From Oscillospiraceae bacterium (GTDB lineage: Bacteria; Bacillota; Clostridia; Oscillospirales; Oscillospiraceae), in assembly GCA_017429835.1 (NCBI GenBank), contig JAFROD010000050.1, positions 1 through 54,732 of the forward strand: DNA of 54,732 bases. Direction: 5' to 3'. The notes beneath the pieces are model-generated. The model had not been told where the DNA came from. It did not search any database and was given only the letters and a program-made list of their open reading frames with translations. A program made the position numbers and the translations under genes. Shown here piece by piece: positions 1 through 6,542 of the stretch; position 1 is the first letter of the stretch, and each line of letters begins with the position of its first letter.

Positions 1-156
1 CTTCATGCTGCCGAAAACCCAGGAAACGGGCTGCGTCGAGCAGCCGAGCCTTGATGCGATCGCCTTGATCCCGACAGCCCCGATCCCGGCTTCGTCCAGA
101 ATCTCATAGGCAGCCTGCAGGATCATCTCCCGCGTGATCCGGACTTTTCTTCCCAT
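1..156 (-). CDS. TetR/AcrR-family transcriptional regulator, N-terminal part (cut by window edge)
   Basis: The first 52 codons are present and the gene runs off the left edge. They read as the DNA-binding head of a TetR regulator: a basic start (MGRKVRITREMIL), then AAYEILDEAG and the helix-turn-helix stretch IKAIASRLGCSTQPVSWVF. An AGGAG Shine-Dalgarno lies 6-8 nt before the ATG. It is the third gene of a leftward operon behind two flavodoxin-like genes. It is probably the local repressor acting on the perfect inverted repeat at 1361-1408, which covers the operon promoter; that link is inference from position. The ligand-binding half is outside the window, so no ligand can be proposed. Confidence 0.85.
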   Translation of the reverse strand, partial: MGRKVRITREMILQAAYEILDEAGIGAVGIKAIASRLGCSTQPVSWVFGSMK

Positions 157-196
157 AGCGCTCTCCTGTCTGATCCGATGATTTGCGTCAATCGTA

Positions 197-847
197 TCAT
201 GGATACGGTCTGTAGTCAAGGGGCTTGTCGCAGCCAAGGGCCGCCGCCATCTGTTCAAATCCCTTTGTCGCCTGCGTCTTCAGGATATGCCCCACGTAAA
301 TCCGCACAGGGAGCGGATATTTCTCGTGCCCTGTGAATTTCCTGCAGGCCTTGGAATGGAAATTTCCGTTCGCCGCAAATTCCCGGCCCATATCCGCATA
401 GGGACCGGTGACTTTATCCCGCCATTCTCCTTCAAAGAAGCGAATACAGAAGTTATCGCCCTTCACGAGGGTTCCCATGTATGCACATCCGAGTTTGCCT
501 GCTAAAATCTTAAGATAGGCCTCTCCGCAGCGAAGCTGCACGCCTTCCATGAAGCCGCCCTGCAGGAGGAAGGCCAGCTTCGAGCCGTCGCTTTTGGGCG
601 TGAGGGTCTCCAGAAATTCGATCAAAAGCCCCGGAATGCACTCCACGTAGAGAGGAAGCGCGATCAAAATGACGGTGTCCCGGTCAAAGGCCTGCCGGAT
701 CTGATCCCAGGATCCTCTGTCGGAGATCTCGTACTGCTCAAAGGTGGCGCCGGTTTCGCGCAGTCCCTCGGTGAATTTCTCCAGGATATAATTCGTGTTG
801 CTGTATTTTTTGACCCGCGGGCTTCCGTTTATGATCAGCACATGCAT
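197..847 (-). CDS. Flavodoxin-family / NADPH-dependent FMN reductase-like protein
   Basis: 216 residues beginning MHVLIINGSPR. The N-terminal beta strand followed by a GSPR phosphate-binding loop and then NTNYILEKF is the hallmark of FMN-binding NAD(P)H-dependent reductases and iron-sulfur flavoproteins. A second FMN-contact stretch is DTVILIALPLYVECIPGLL. It is expected to be cytoplasmic and to carry out flavin-dependent electron transfer; the substrate is unknown. Its start overlaps the end of the upstream flavodoxin-like gene by 13 bp, and the TetR gene follows 40 bp downstream, so the three form one operon. A role in handling an electrophile or quinone sensed by the TetR protein is plausible but only an inference. 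Confidence 0.8.
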   Translation of the reverse strand: MHVLIINGSPRVKKYSNTNYILEKFTEGLRETGATFEQYEISDRGSWDQIRQAFDRDTVILIALPLYVECIPGLLIEFLETLTPKSDGSKLAFLLQGGFMEGVQLRCGEAYLKILAGKLGCAYMGTLVKGDNFCIRFFEGEWRDKVTGPYADMGREFAANGNFHSKACRKFTGHEKYPLPVRIYVGHILKTQATKGFEQMAAALGCDKPLDYRPYP

Positions 848-1341
848 GATACCGCCTCCTTCAGTTCGTCCCGTTCAAACACGCCCAGGGACTTCCGCAT
901 GAAGTTCAGGGCGGCTCTTTCGTTCCAACGCTTCAAATACGCTTTTTCAACGCTTCCGAGACAGATTAGTCCAACGTCGGGCAGCTTCTCATATCGCGGC
1001 ACGTGCCGCAGCTGCCCTTTGTAAAACGTCAGATACATCGTCAGGATCGGAAGCATCCTGTCATAGACGTTCTTCCCTTTGTGATCGATGAATCCGAGCG
1101 CCGTGTCCGAAATGACCCACAGCTGGTCTGCGTGTACGATCTTTTTCAGGATCCCTTCAAAATCATCCTTGACCGCGCATTCCCCGGGGGTTTTCAGCCA
1201 GCAGTGATTGCAGCCGATGCAGGGACTGATCCGAAGACCTCCGGCCTCGATGATCTCAAAGTCGGCCCCGCGGCCTGCCAGGGAATTTTTCAGATCATCC
1301 GTTACGGATGTGTCTGCAGTAGTATTTACGATCAGTATCAT
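835..1341 (-). CDS. Flavodoxin-like protein with cysteine motif (iron-sulfur flavoprotein-like)
   Basis: 168 residues from the ATG at 1341. A TTG three codons upstream is also open, but the AAGGAAG Shine-Dalgarno is better spaced for the ATG. The protein opens with MILIVNTTADTS (flavodoxin P-loop variant) and carries CIGCNHCW around residues 40-47 and a further Cys in GECAVKDD, the pattern seen in NAD(P)H-dependent FMN reductases of the iron-sulfur flavoprotein group. DQLWVISDTALGFIDHKGKNVYDRM follows as the second flavin-contact region. It is first in the operon and directly behind the operator/promoter at 1361-1425. It overlaps the next flavodoxin gene, which suggests the two products work together, perhaps as partner subunits; that is not proven. 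Confidence 0.75.
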   Translation of the reverse strand: MILIVNTTADTSVTDDLKNSLAGRGADFEIIEAGGLRISPCIGCNHCWLKTPGECAVKDDFEGILKKIVHADQLWVISDTALGFIDHKGKNVYDRMLPILTMYLTFYKGQLRHVPRYEKLPDVGLICLGSVEKAYLKRWNERAALNFMRKSLGVFERDELKEAVSCMC

Positions 1342-1360
1342 CTCTGTCAAATCTTCCTTT

Positions 1361-1425
1361 CTGTTATAATATAAACGCTTTTATATTAACGCGTTTATAT
1401 TATAACAGATCTTCGGATTTGTCAA
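1361..1425 (-). promoter_or_regulatory. Promoter and TetR-type operator of the flavodoxin operon
   Basis: On the minus strand a TTGACA -35 box (1425-1420) is followed by -10 choices TAATAT (17-nt gap) or TATAAT (15-nt gap) at 1404-1397. The -10 lies inside a perfect 18-bp inverted repeat, CTGTTATAATATAAACGC (1361-1378) and its complement at 1391-1408, with a 12-nt spacer. A long perfect palindrome over a -10 box, in an operon that ends in a tetR gene, is the classic layout of autoregulated repression. Confidence 0.8.
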
Positions 1426-1727
1426 GTGGTTTTTTCTCGATCCGCAAAAAACAAGTAACACAGTCATTTTCGAAATCTTACCCAAAGGTAATAACAGGCG
1501 TCGTGGTCAATAAAGCAGGAAAGCCTGTCGTAAAAAACGCTTTGAGGAAAAAAATAGTTGATGAATACAAGCAACTGCTCAGTGCGCCCACCGACCCCGA
1601 GTCTTTACAACGCTTGCGCGGGCTTCTAACAGCAGCAAGGCAAGTTGAGCCCGGAGTATTCCCAACAATACACAAGTTTGCTTTTCCCAAGGATAATGCA
1701 AAAACAGAAAAGAAAAAAGCACCATGA
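1419..1727 (+). pseudogene. C-terminal remnant of a retron/group II-like reverse transcriptase
   Basis: The open frame encodes about 100 residues containing KVITGVVVN, then GKPVVKNALRKKIVDEYKQLL and LRGLLTAARQVEPGVFP. The VTG-x-VVN block followed by a basic K/R-rich segment and a helical tail matches what is known of the thumb region at the C-terminus of retron-type and related bacterial reverse transcriptases. The palm domain, including the YxDD active site, is absent: upstream DNA is the promoter of the opposite-strand flavodoxin operon. There is no clear Shine-Dalgarno. I read it as a decayed fragment, perhaps of an earlier mobile element. The family call rests on motif memory, not a search. 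Confidence 0.45.
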
Positions 1728-1784
1728 GTGGTTTGAATGAGTTCCTCCAATCTTTTGGTGTCATTTCTTGTGGAAATAGAAAAA

Positions 1785-1826
1785 GCCCCGGTCGTTTTGA
1801 AAGAATCAATCCAAAACAACCGGGGC
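1785..1826. terminator. Hairpin, probable terminator
   Basis: GCCCCGGTCGTTTTG pairs with CAAAACAACCGGGGC with one C/A mismatch across a 12-nt loop. On the minus strand the stem runs out into TTTTCTATTTCC, so it can act as a terminator for leftward transcription. Confidence 0.55.
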
Positions 1827-1834
1827 CGGATATG

Positions 1835-1886
1835 AAAAAAAGCAGACCGACCTTCAAAAGATTTTTGAAAATCTGTCTGCTTTTTT
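1835..1886. terminator. Bidirectional intrinsic terminator
   Basis: AAAAAAAGCAGAC (1835-1847) pairs with GTCTGCTTTTTT ending at 1886. The stem is flanked by an A-run on the left and a T-run on the right, so it can stop transcription from either direction. It sits just behind the reverse-transcriptase remnant. Confidence 0.6.
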
Positions 1887-2063
1887 CTCTATTTTGTTGT
1901 CTCTGGGGGGAGAAGAAGATCCGAAAACCGGGAAAAAATTTTTCTGAAGCCCGCGAAGGGCTCGAAAAATGGGTTAGTCGCAAGTTCGAGTCCTACATGA
2001 TGGGAAAAACGGGGGTTTGGCATCTACGGAAAAACCTTGTACTTTTTGGACCCCCAGACATGC

Positions 2064-2092
2064 AAAAAACCCAGGAATTTCCTGGGTTTTTT
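2064..2092. terminator. Bidirectional terminator, probably the ancestral tRNA-Val terminator
   Basis: AAAAAACCCAGGAA pairs perfectly with TTCCTGGGTTTTTT. Read on the minus strand it lies 30 nt beyond the 3' end of the tRNA-Val sequence copied at 2123-2145. Before the two elements inserted, this would have been the terminator directly behind the tRNA-Val gene now found at 33387-33463. Confidence 0.75.
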
Positions 2093-2122
2093 GGGGCAGG
2101 AATCTTTTTTGCTCTGCCAATA

Positions 2123-2145
2123 TGGTGGACGATATAGGACTCGAA
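2123..2145 (-). repeat. Attachment core copy 1 (left end of element A)
   Basis: Bases TGGTGGACGATATAGGACTC plus GAA are identical to the 3' end, including CCA, of the tRNA-Val gene at 33387-33463, and to a copy at 15803-15825. Identity stops exactly at both edges in all three copies, as expected for integrase strand-exchange cores. Confidence 0.93.
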
Positions 2146-2524
2146 AATCCTTCAGTATTTGTTAAGTGGTGTTAATGTTTGCTATTTGGTACCTTTTTGT
2201 ACTTTTTCGGGAACTTTTTCGTCAAAAAACATTTACAAAAAATATAGGTCAATATAAAATTAAGGCAAAATTAAGGCAAAAAGCCACGCAAGATACATAA
2301 TAGTTTATCAAACCGCAACCGCTCCATCAGCATAATCAACAGTAATGAGAAAGACGAGGAACTTCCCCGCGGAGGTGGCCACGCGTCTTACGATCAGCCC
2401 GTGCCTGCCGATGTGTAATCGGTGGGCACTTTATATGCATTACACACCTATTTTTGGAAAGAGAAGCCGCAGCGCCCTCTGCTGTATCGGCAAATAATTG
2501 CTAAAAATATTTCTACTTGAATGG
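2146..2524. other. Gene-free left end of element A
   Basis: No credible gene. The stretch holds the AATTAAGGC-type tandem repeats, a GCCACGCA element shared with the integrase promoter, and a hairpin at 2401-2429 (GTGCCTGCCGAT with ATCGGTGGGCAC). That hairpin is a variant of the terminators behind the two DUF6061 genes of element B (16599, 20153), suggesting a DUF6061 gene once stood here. TTGCCGAT boxes in both orientations occur at 2485-2540, ahead of fic. Confidence 0.6.
2257..2304. repeat. Putative integrase/excisionase arm sites, left end of element A
   Basis: TTAAGGCAAAATTAAGGCAA at 2260-2279 is repeated exactly at 15685-15704, right behind the integrase gene. Directly after it, 2283-2304 (GCCACGCAAGATACATAATA plus GT) matches 20 of 22 bases of the complement of 14411-14432, half of the palindrome in front of the integrase. 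Repeats near both ends and at the int promoter are the usual layout of arm-type binding sites. Confidence 0.65.
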
Positions 2525-2553
2525 TTGCTATTTTGCCGATAATGCGGTATAAT
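2525..2553 (+). promoter_or_regulatory. Promoter of fic
   Basis: TTGCTA at 2525-2530, a 17-bp gap, then a consensus TATAAT at 2548-2553, 32 bp before the fic start codon. A TTGCCGAT box overlaps the spacer. Confidence 0.7.
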
Positions 2554-2585
2554 ATTGCCGAAAGCAAGTATTGGAGGTATGGGGT

Positions 2586-3479
2586 ATGAATTATACTTCT
2601 GTTGCGGAGACCGCGAAACGCTGGGGACTTTCCGAGCGCAGCGTGCGCAATTACTGTGCGCTTGGGCGAATTCCCGGCGCGCTGCTCATCGGGAAAACCT
2701 GGAACATACCGGAAATTGCAGAGAAACCGGATCGCAAGCCGAGAAGCGACGCCGGACGCCGCGATCTGCTGACGGTCCTGCGGGAAGAAAAATCGGCAAA
2801 AACCCACGGCGGCATTTATCACAAGATCCAAATCGACTTGACATACAACTCAAATCACATGGAGGGCAGCCGCCTGACTCATGATCAGACCAGGATGATC
2901 TTTGAGACGAACACGATCGGGATGGATGCTCCCGTCCGCGTGGACGACGTGGTGGAGACGGCAAATCACTTCCGCTGTATCGACATGGTCATTGACGCAG
3001 CGAATCACGCAATTACGGAGAGCATGATCAAGCAGCTTCACGCTGTGCTCAAAAACGGCACGACCGACAGCCGCAAGGATTGGTTTGCCGTAGGCGATTA
3101 TAAGCGTTTTCCCAATGAGGTCGGAGACCATGCGACCACTGCGCCGGATAAGGTGCAGCCCGCTGTGAAGGAATTGCTCCGAACATATAACGAAAAGAAA
3201 GAAACGACATTCGACGATCTGCTGGATTTCCATTACCGCTTCGAGTGCATCCATCCTTTCCAGGACGGCAACGGCCGCATTGGTCGCCTGTTACTCTTCA
3301 AGGAATGTCTGAGATACGGCATCGTTCCCTTCATTATTACGGACGACCTCAAGGCCTTCTATTACCGAGGCCTCCAGAACTGGGAAACAGAGCCCGGCTA
3401 TCTCCGCGATACCTGCGGCCTCGCACAAGATCGCTTCCGGCAGATAATGGAGTATTACAAAATCATTCTTCCGGATTGA
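2586..3479 (+). CDS. fic: Fic-family AMPylator-like protein with N-terminal helix-turn-helix
   Basis: 297 residues. The start is the ATG at 2586, 8 nt after GGAGG; a TTG at 2571 lacks a site. Residues 1-45 (TSVAETAKRWGLSERSVRNYC) form a helix-turn-helix like those of excisionase/MerR-type small DNA-binding proteins. The Fic core has the complete catalytic motif HPFQDGNGRIGR at 223-234, including His223. A class II inhibitory motif S-x-x-x-E-G is visible at 89-94 (SNHMEG), so the enzyme is probably autoinhibited. Fic proteins typically transfer AMP to a protein hydroxyl. The target is unknown. It is the first gene of element A, 146 bp ahead of cas3 on the same strand, with its own promoter. 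Roles in toxin-antitoxin or stress control are possible. Confidence 0.9.
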   Translation: MNYTSVAETAKRWGLSERSVRNYCALGRIPGALLIGKTWNIPEIAEKPDRKPRSDAGRRDLLTVLREEKSAKTHGGIYHKIQIDLTYNSNHMEGSRLTHDQTRMIFETNTIGMDAPVRVDDVVETANHFRCIDMVIDAANHAITESMIKQLHAVLKNGTTDSRKDWFAVGDYKRFPNEVGDHATTAPDKVQPAVKELLRTYNEKKETTFDDLLDFHYRFECIHPFQDGNGRIGRLLLFKECLRYGIVPFIITDDLKAFYYRGLQNWETEPGYLRDTCGLAQDRFRQIMEYYKIILPD

Positions 3480-3625
3480 TTATTTTGAAAAATTTGTCAA
3501 AATAAGTGGATCAGTCCTATTTATTGGACAGATAATATGACATCCATTATATGTTGATTCCGTAAATCAGAAGGATAGATTACGTTCCAGAAAAAATGAA
3601 ACGCAAAACTAAAGGAAGGGATGCG

Positions 3626-5788
3626 ATGGGTACGAAGGAATACTATGCGCACGTCCGTGAAGATGGCAAAACGCAGACGGTAGAAGAGCACTTACGCGGT
3701 ACTGCAGAACTGTGTGGTTCTTTTGCCGATGCGTTCCAATCAAGAGAGCAGGGAACACTCATTGGAAATGCACACGACATCGGCAAATTCTCTGCTGCAT
3801 TCCAGAAACGATTATTTGACCAGGCACCAAGAGTGGATCATTCTACGGCAGGGGCGTATGAGTGTTTCAAACGCAGACAGCCGTATGCCGCATTCTGTAT
3901 CGCCGGACATCATTCCGGTCTTCCTGATGGGGGGAGCCGCACCGACGTGGCTGACCAGCCGACACTGTTCGGAAGAATAAAACGTGCGGAAAAGCGGATG
4001 CTTCCGGATTACAGCGACTGGACAAAGGAGATCGTACTGCCGGACGCAGCTGTCAGGAAAGACCTAACCGGCGGTTTGCTTGGAGAGGATTTTTACACCC
4101 GGATGTTGTTTTCCTGCTTGACAGACGCCGATTTCTTAGACACAGAACGTTTTATGACTGGTGGAAAAGCGGAGCGGGATGCGGGGGAAACGATTCATGT
4201 GCTTGCCGAAAAACTGGACGCTTTCGTTGAGAAGTGGTTTTCTCCCAAAAATGAGATCAACCGTCAACGCTGCGCCATCCTGTCGCACTGTATCGAGCGG
4301 GGAAACAGCTGTTTACTGCAGCCGGGCTTGTTTTCGTTGACGGTGCCGACCGGCGGAGGAAAAACGGTCGCTTCACTGGCCTTTGCGCTTCATCATGCAA
4401 AAACGCACGGCAAAACAAGAGTTGTCTACGTGATTCCGTATACTTCCATCATCGAGCAGACGGCAGACGTGTTCCGCGGGATCCTCGGCGAGCGGAACGT
4501 GTTGGAGCATCATTCCGGCGTTCTCTATGACACAGAGGATGAAGCCACTACTGAAAACCTGGCGATGCTGCGTGCGACAGAGAATTGGGACAAGCCTATC
4601 GTTGTTACGACTGCAGTGCAGTTTTTTGAGTCGATTTACTCAAACCGTTCTTCTCAATGCCGCAAGCTCCACAATCTTGCCGACAGTGTGATCGTATTTG
4701 ACGAGGCGCAGATGCTTCCGCTGGCACATCTTCGCCCCTGCGTGTCAGCAATCGCGCAGTTAGTGGCGAATTTCGGAGCAAGCGCGATCCTGTGTACCGC
4801 CACACAGCCGTCTCTACATAGTCTGTTTCGGGAATTCTGTCCGGATCTGACAATCACAGAGCTTTGTCCGGCCGGCGTGTACGACCCGGCGCAGTTTCGC
4901 AGAGTGGAGTTTGAGCGCATTGGCCTAATTTCCTGGCAGAGTATTGCGGAACGGATGCAGGATGCTGCACAGTCTCTTTGCATTGTGAATACAAGAAAGA
5001 GCGCGAAGCACCTGTATGCATTATTGCGAGAACAAGAGGGAACGTATCATCTCTCGACGATGATGGTACCTGCGCACAGAAGAAACGTTCTTTCCGAGAT
5101 CCGCGAACGGCTCAGGAACGGCCTGCCCTGCCGGGTCGTGTCAACTTCACTGATCGAAGCAGGCGTGGATGTTGACTTTCCGCTGGTGCTTCGGGAAATC
5201 GCCGGCGTGGATTCGATTCTGCAGGCAGCCGGACGGTGCAATCGTGAAGGAAAACGAGCCGCGGCAAACAGCATCGTCGGCATTTTCCGATCGGATACGC
5301 CGGTCCCGCCGCTGTTTGAGCGAAACGCGGATATCGGAAGAGCAGCGCTCATGCAGTTTGAGGACATTGCTTCGGACGAAGCGATCTCTTATTACTTCAA
5401 AGAACTGCTGCTGCTCACGGGAGACGAAGCGCAGGATCAAAACCAAATCCTGCCGGATATCCGATCCGGGACTTTCCCATTTGCTTCGATTGCAAAGAGA
5501 TTTCGACTGATCGACAGCGACACTAAAACGGTCTATATTCCATGGGGAAAGGGGGAGGAACTGATCGAGCGTATCCAGCGCGGCGAACGGAGCAGAAAGT
5601 TGTTCCGGGAGGCTGCTCAGTATGCGGTTTCCTTGTTCAGCAGGCATTTTCAGGAACTTTATGATGCCGGAGACATCAGCCAGATCGATGATCAAAGCGG
5701 CCTGTGGTATCTGACGAACAAGGAGCGGTACAGCGATGCTGACGGGATCTCCATTGAAGCAGATCCCGGACGTGCGCTCTTCGTTTGA
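3626..5788 (+). CDS. cas3: CRISPR-associated nuclease/helicase Cas3 (type I-C)
   Basis: 720 residues from the ATG at 3626, which sits 6-8 nt after GGAAGG; an in-frame ATG at 3596 has no site. Cas3 is recruited by the target-bound Cascade complex and unwinds and shreds the invader DNA. The HD nuclease domain (about 1-200) shows H50-D51 in GNAHDIGKF, DHSTAGA near 71 and GHHSGLPDGG near 94. The superfamily 2 helicase shows Walker A PTGGGKT at 241-247, DEAQ at 359-362, TATQ at 391-394 and motif VI QAAGRCNREG. All catalytic motifs are intact. It heads the cas operon, with cas5 91 bp downstream across a hairpin. Confidence 0.97.
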   Translation: MGTKEYYAHVREDGKTQTVEEHLRGTAELCGSFADAFQSREQGTLIGNAHDIGKFSAAFQKRLFDQAPRVDHSTAGAYECFKRRQPYAAFCIAGHHSGLPDGGSRTDVADQPTLFGRIKRAEKRMLPDYSDWTKEIVLPDAAVRKDLTGGLLGEDFYTRMLFSCLTDADFLDTERFMTGGKAERDAGETIHVLAEKLDAFVEKWFSPKNEINRQRCAILSHCIERGNSCLLQPGLFSLTVPTGGGKTVASLAFALHHAKTHGKTRVVYVIPYTSIIEQTADVFRGILGERNVLEHHSGVLYDTEDEATTENLAMLRATENWDKPIVVTTAVQFFESIYSNRSSQCRKLHNLADSVIVFDEAQMLPLAHLRPCVSAIAQLVANFGASAILCTATQPSLHSLFREFCPDLTITELCPAGVYDPAQFRRVEFERIGLISWQSIAERMQDAAQSLCIVNTRKSAKHLYALLREQEGTYHLSTMMVPAHRRNVLSEIRERLRNGLPCRVVSTSLIEAGVDVDFPLVLREIAGVDSILQAAGRCNREGKRAAANSIVGIFRSDTPVPPLFERNADIGRAALMQFEDIASDEAISYYFKELLLLTGDEAQDQNQILPDIRSGTFPFASIAKRFRLIDSDTKTVYIPWGKGEELIERIQRGERSRKLFREAAQYAVSLFSRHFQELYDAGDISQIDDQSGLWYLTNKERYSDADGISIEADPGRALFV

Positions 5789-5819
5789 TTATGGAGCATA
5801 TCTATGTTGTGCAAACTGC

Positions 5820-5840
5820 GATCCGGCAGGAAGCCGGATC
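5820..5840 (+). promoter_or_regulatory. Intercistronic hairpin between cas3 and cas5
   Basis: GATCCGGC, loop AGGAA, GCCGGATC: a perfect 8-bp hairpin in the 91-bp gap, with no T-run. It may be an RNA processing or stability element that separates cas3 levels from Cascade levels; that is inference. Confidence 0.5.
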
Positions 5841-5879
5841 CACTGAAAACAATTACCAAAACGGAAAGGAGTGAATCAT

Positions 5880-6542
5880 TTGCCTGTTCGATTTAAGGTT
5901 TGGGGAGACTACGCGCTCTTTACCAGACCGGAAATGAAAACGGAACGCGTGAGCTACGACGTGATGACGCCTTCCGCGGCGCGCGGCATCTGTGACGCGA
6001 TCTTCTGGCATCCGGGTCTGCGGTGGCAGATCGATCGCATTACCGTATGCCGACCGATCAACTTTACGAATATTCGGCGCAATGAAGTAAAGGCAGTCGT
6101 CAGCTGTCGTTCCGCAAAAACCGTAATGGATCGCGGCAGCGGAGAATTGTACCTCGCTACGCCGAATGAGATCCAGCAGCGCGCTTCGCTCGTGCTGAAA
6201 AACGTCGAATACGTCATCGAGGCGCATTTTGAAATGACCGATCAAGCGACGCCGACAGACAACGCTGGGAAATTCCAGGACATTATGACGCGACGCATTG
6301 AAAAGGGACAATTCTACCACCAGCCGTGTATGGGGTGCAGAGAATTCCCGGCGCATTTTGCTCCGTGCAATGATCTGCCAGCCTGCCCGGAGGAACTGCT
6401 GGGCGACAGGGATCTCGGGTTCATGCTTTACGACATGGACTATTCTGACCCGGAAAACATCAGACCGCTGTTCTTCCGCGCAAAACTGCATAACGGCGTT
6501 CTGACCGTGCCGAAACGCGGCAGCGGGGAGGTGATCGGATGA
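5880..6542 (+). CDS. cas5c: Cascade subunit and crRNA endonuclease Cas5 (type I-C, Cas5d)
   Basis: 220 residues. The start is TTG at 5880, 8 nt after GGAAAGGAG; a GTG at 5871 overlaps that site and is less likely. In type I-C systems, which lack Cas6, Cas5 cuts the CRISPR transcript and caps the 5' handle. The protein shows the expected N-terminus FKVWGDYALFTRPEMKTERVSYDVMTPSAARGICDAI-type fold (beta strand, then the P-S-A-R-G helix) and the length usual for Cas5d. Its end overlaps the cas8c start by 4 bp. The match to position, length and neighbours is strong; I did not assign the individual catalytic residues. Confidence 0.95.
   Translation: MPVRFKVWGDYALFTRPEMKTERVSYDVMTPSAARGICDAIFWHPGLRWQIDRITVCRPINFTNIRRNEVKAVVSCRSAKTVMDRGSGELYLATPNEIQQRASLVLKNVEYVIEAHFEMTDQATPTDNAGKFQDIMTRRIEKGQFYHQPCMGCREFPAHFAPCNDLPACPEELLGDRDLGFMLYDMDYSDPENIRPLFFRAKLHNGVLTVPKRGSGEVIG

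Noticed and set aside
1975..2012. tRNA-like T-arm (GTTCGAGTCC) on the plus strand
   Set aside because: The T-stem does not pair properly, and no D-arm, anticodon arm or matching acceptor stem can be found upstream. At most a fragment.
1724..2137. Open frame of about 137 codons on the plus strand
   Set aside because: It runs through three terminator hairpins and into the attachment core, has no ribosome binding site and shows no family-like sequence.
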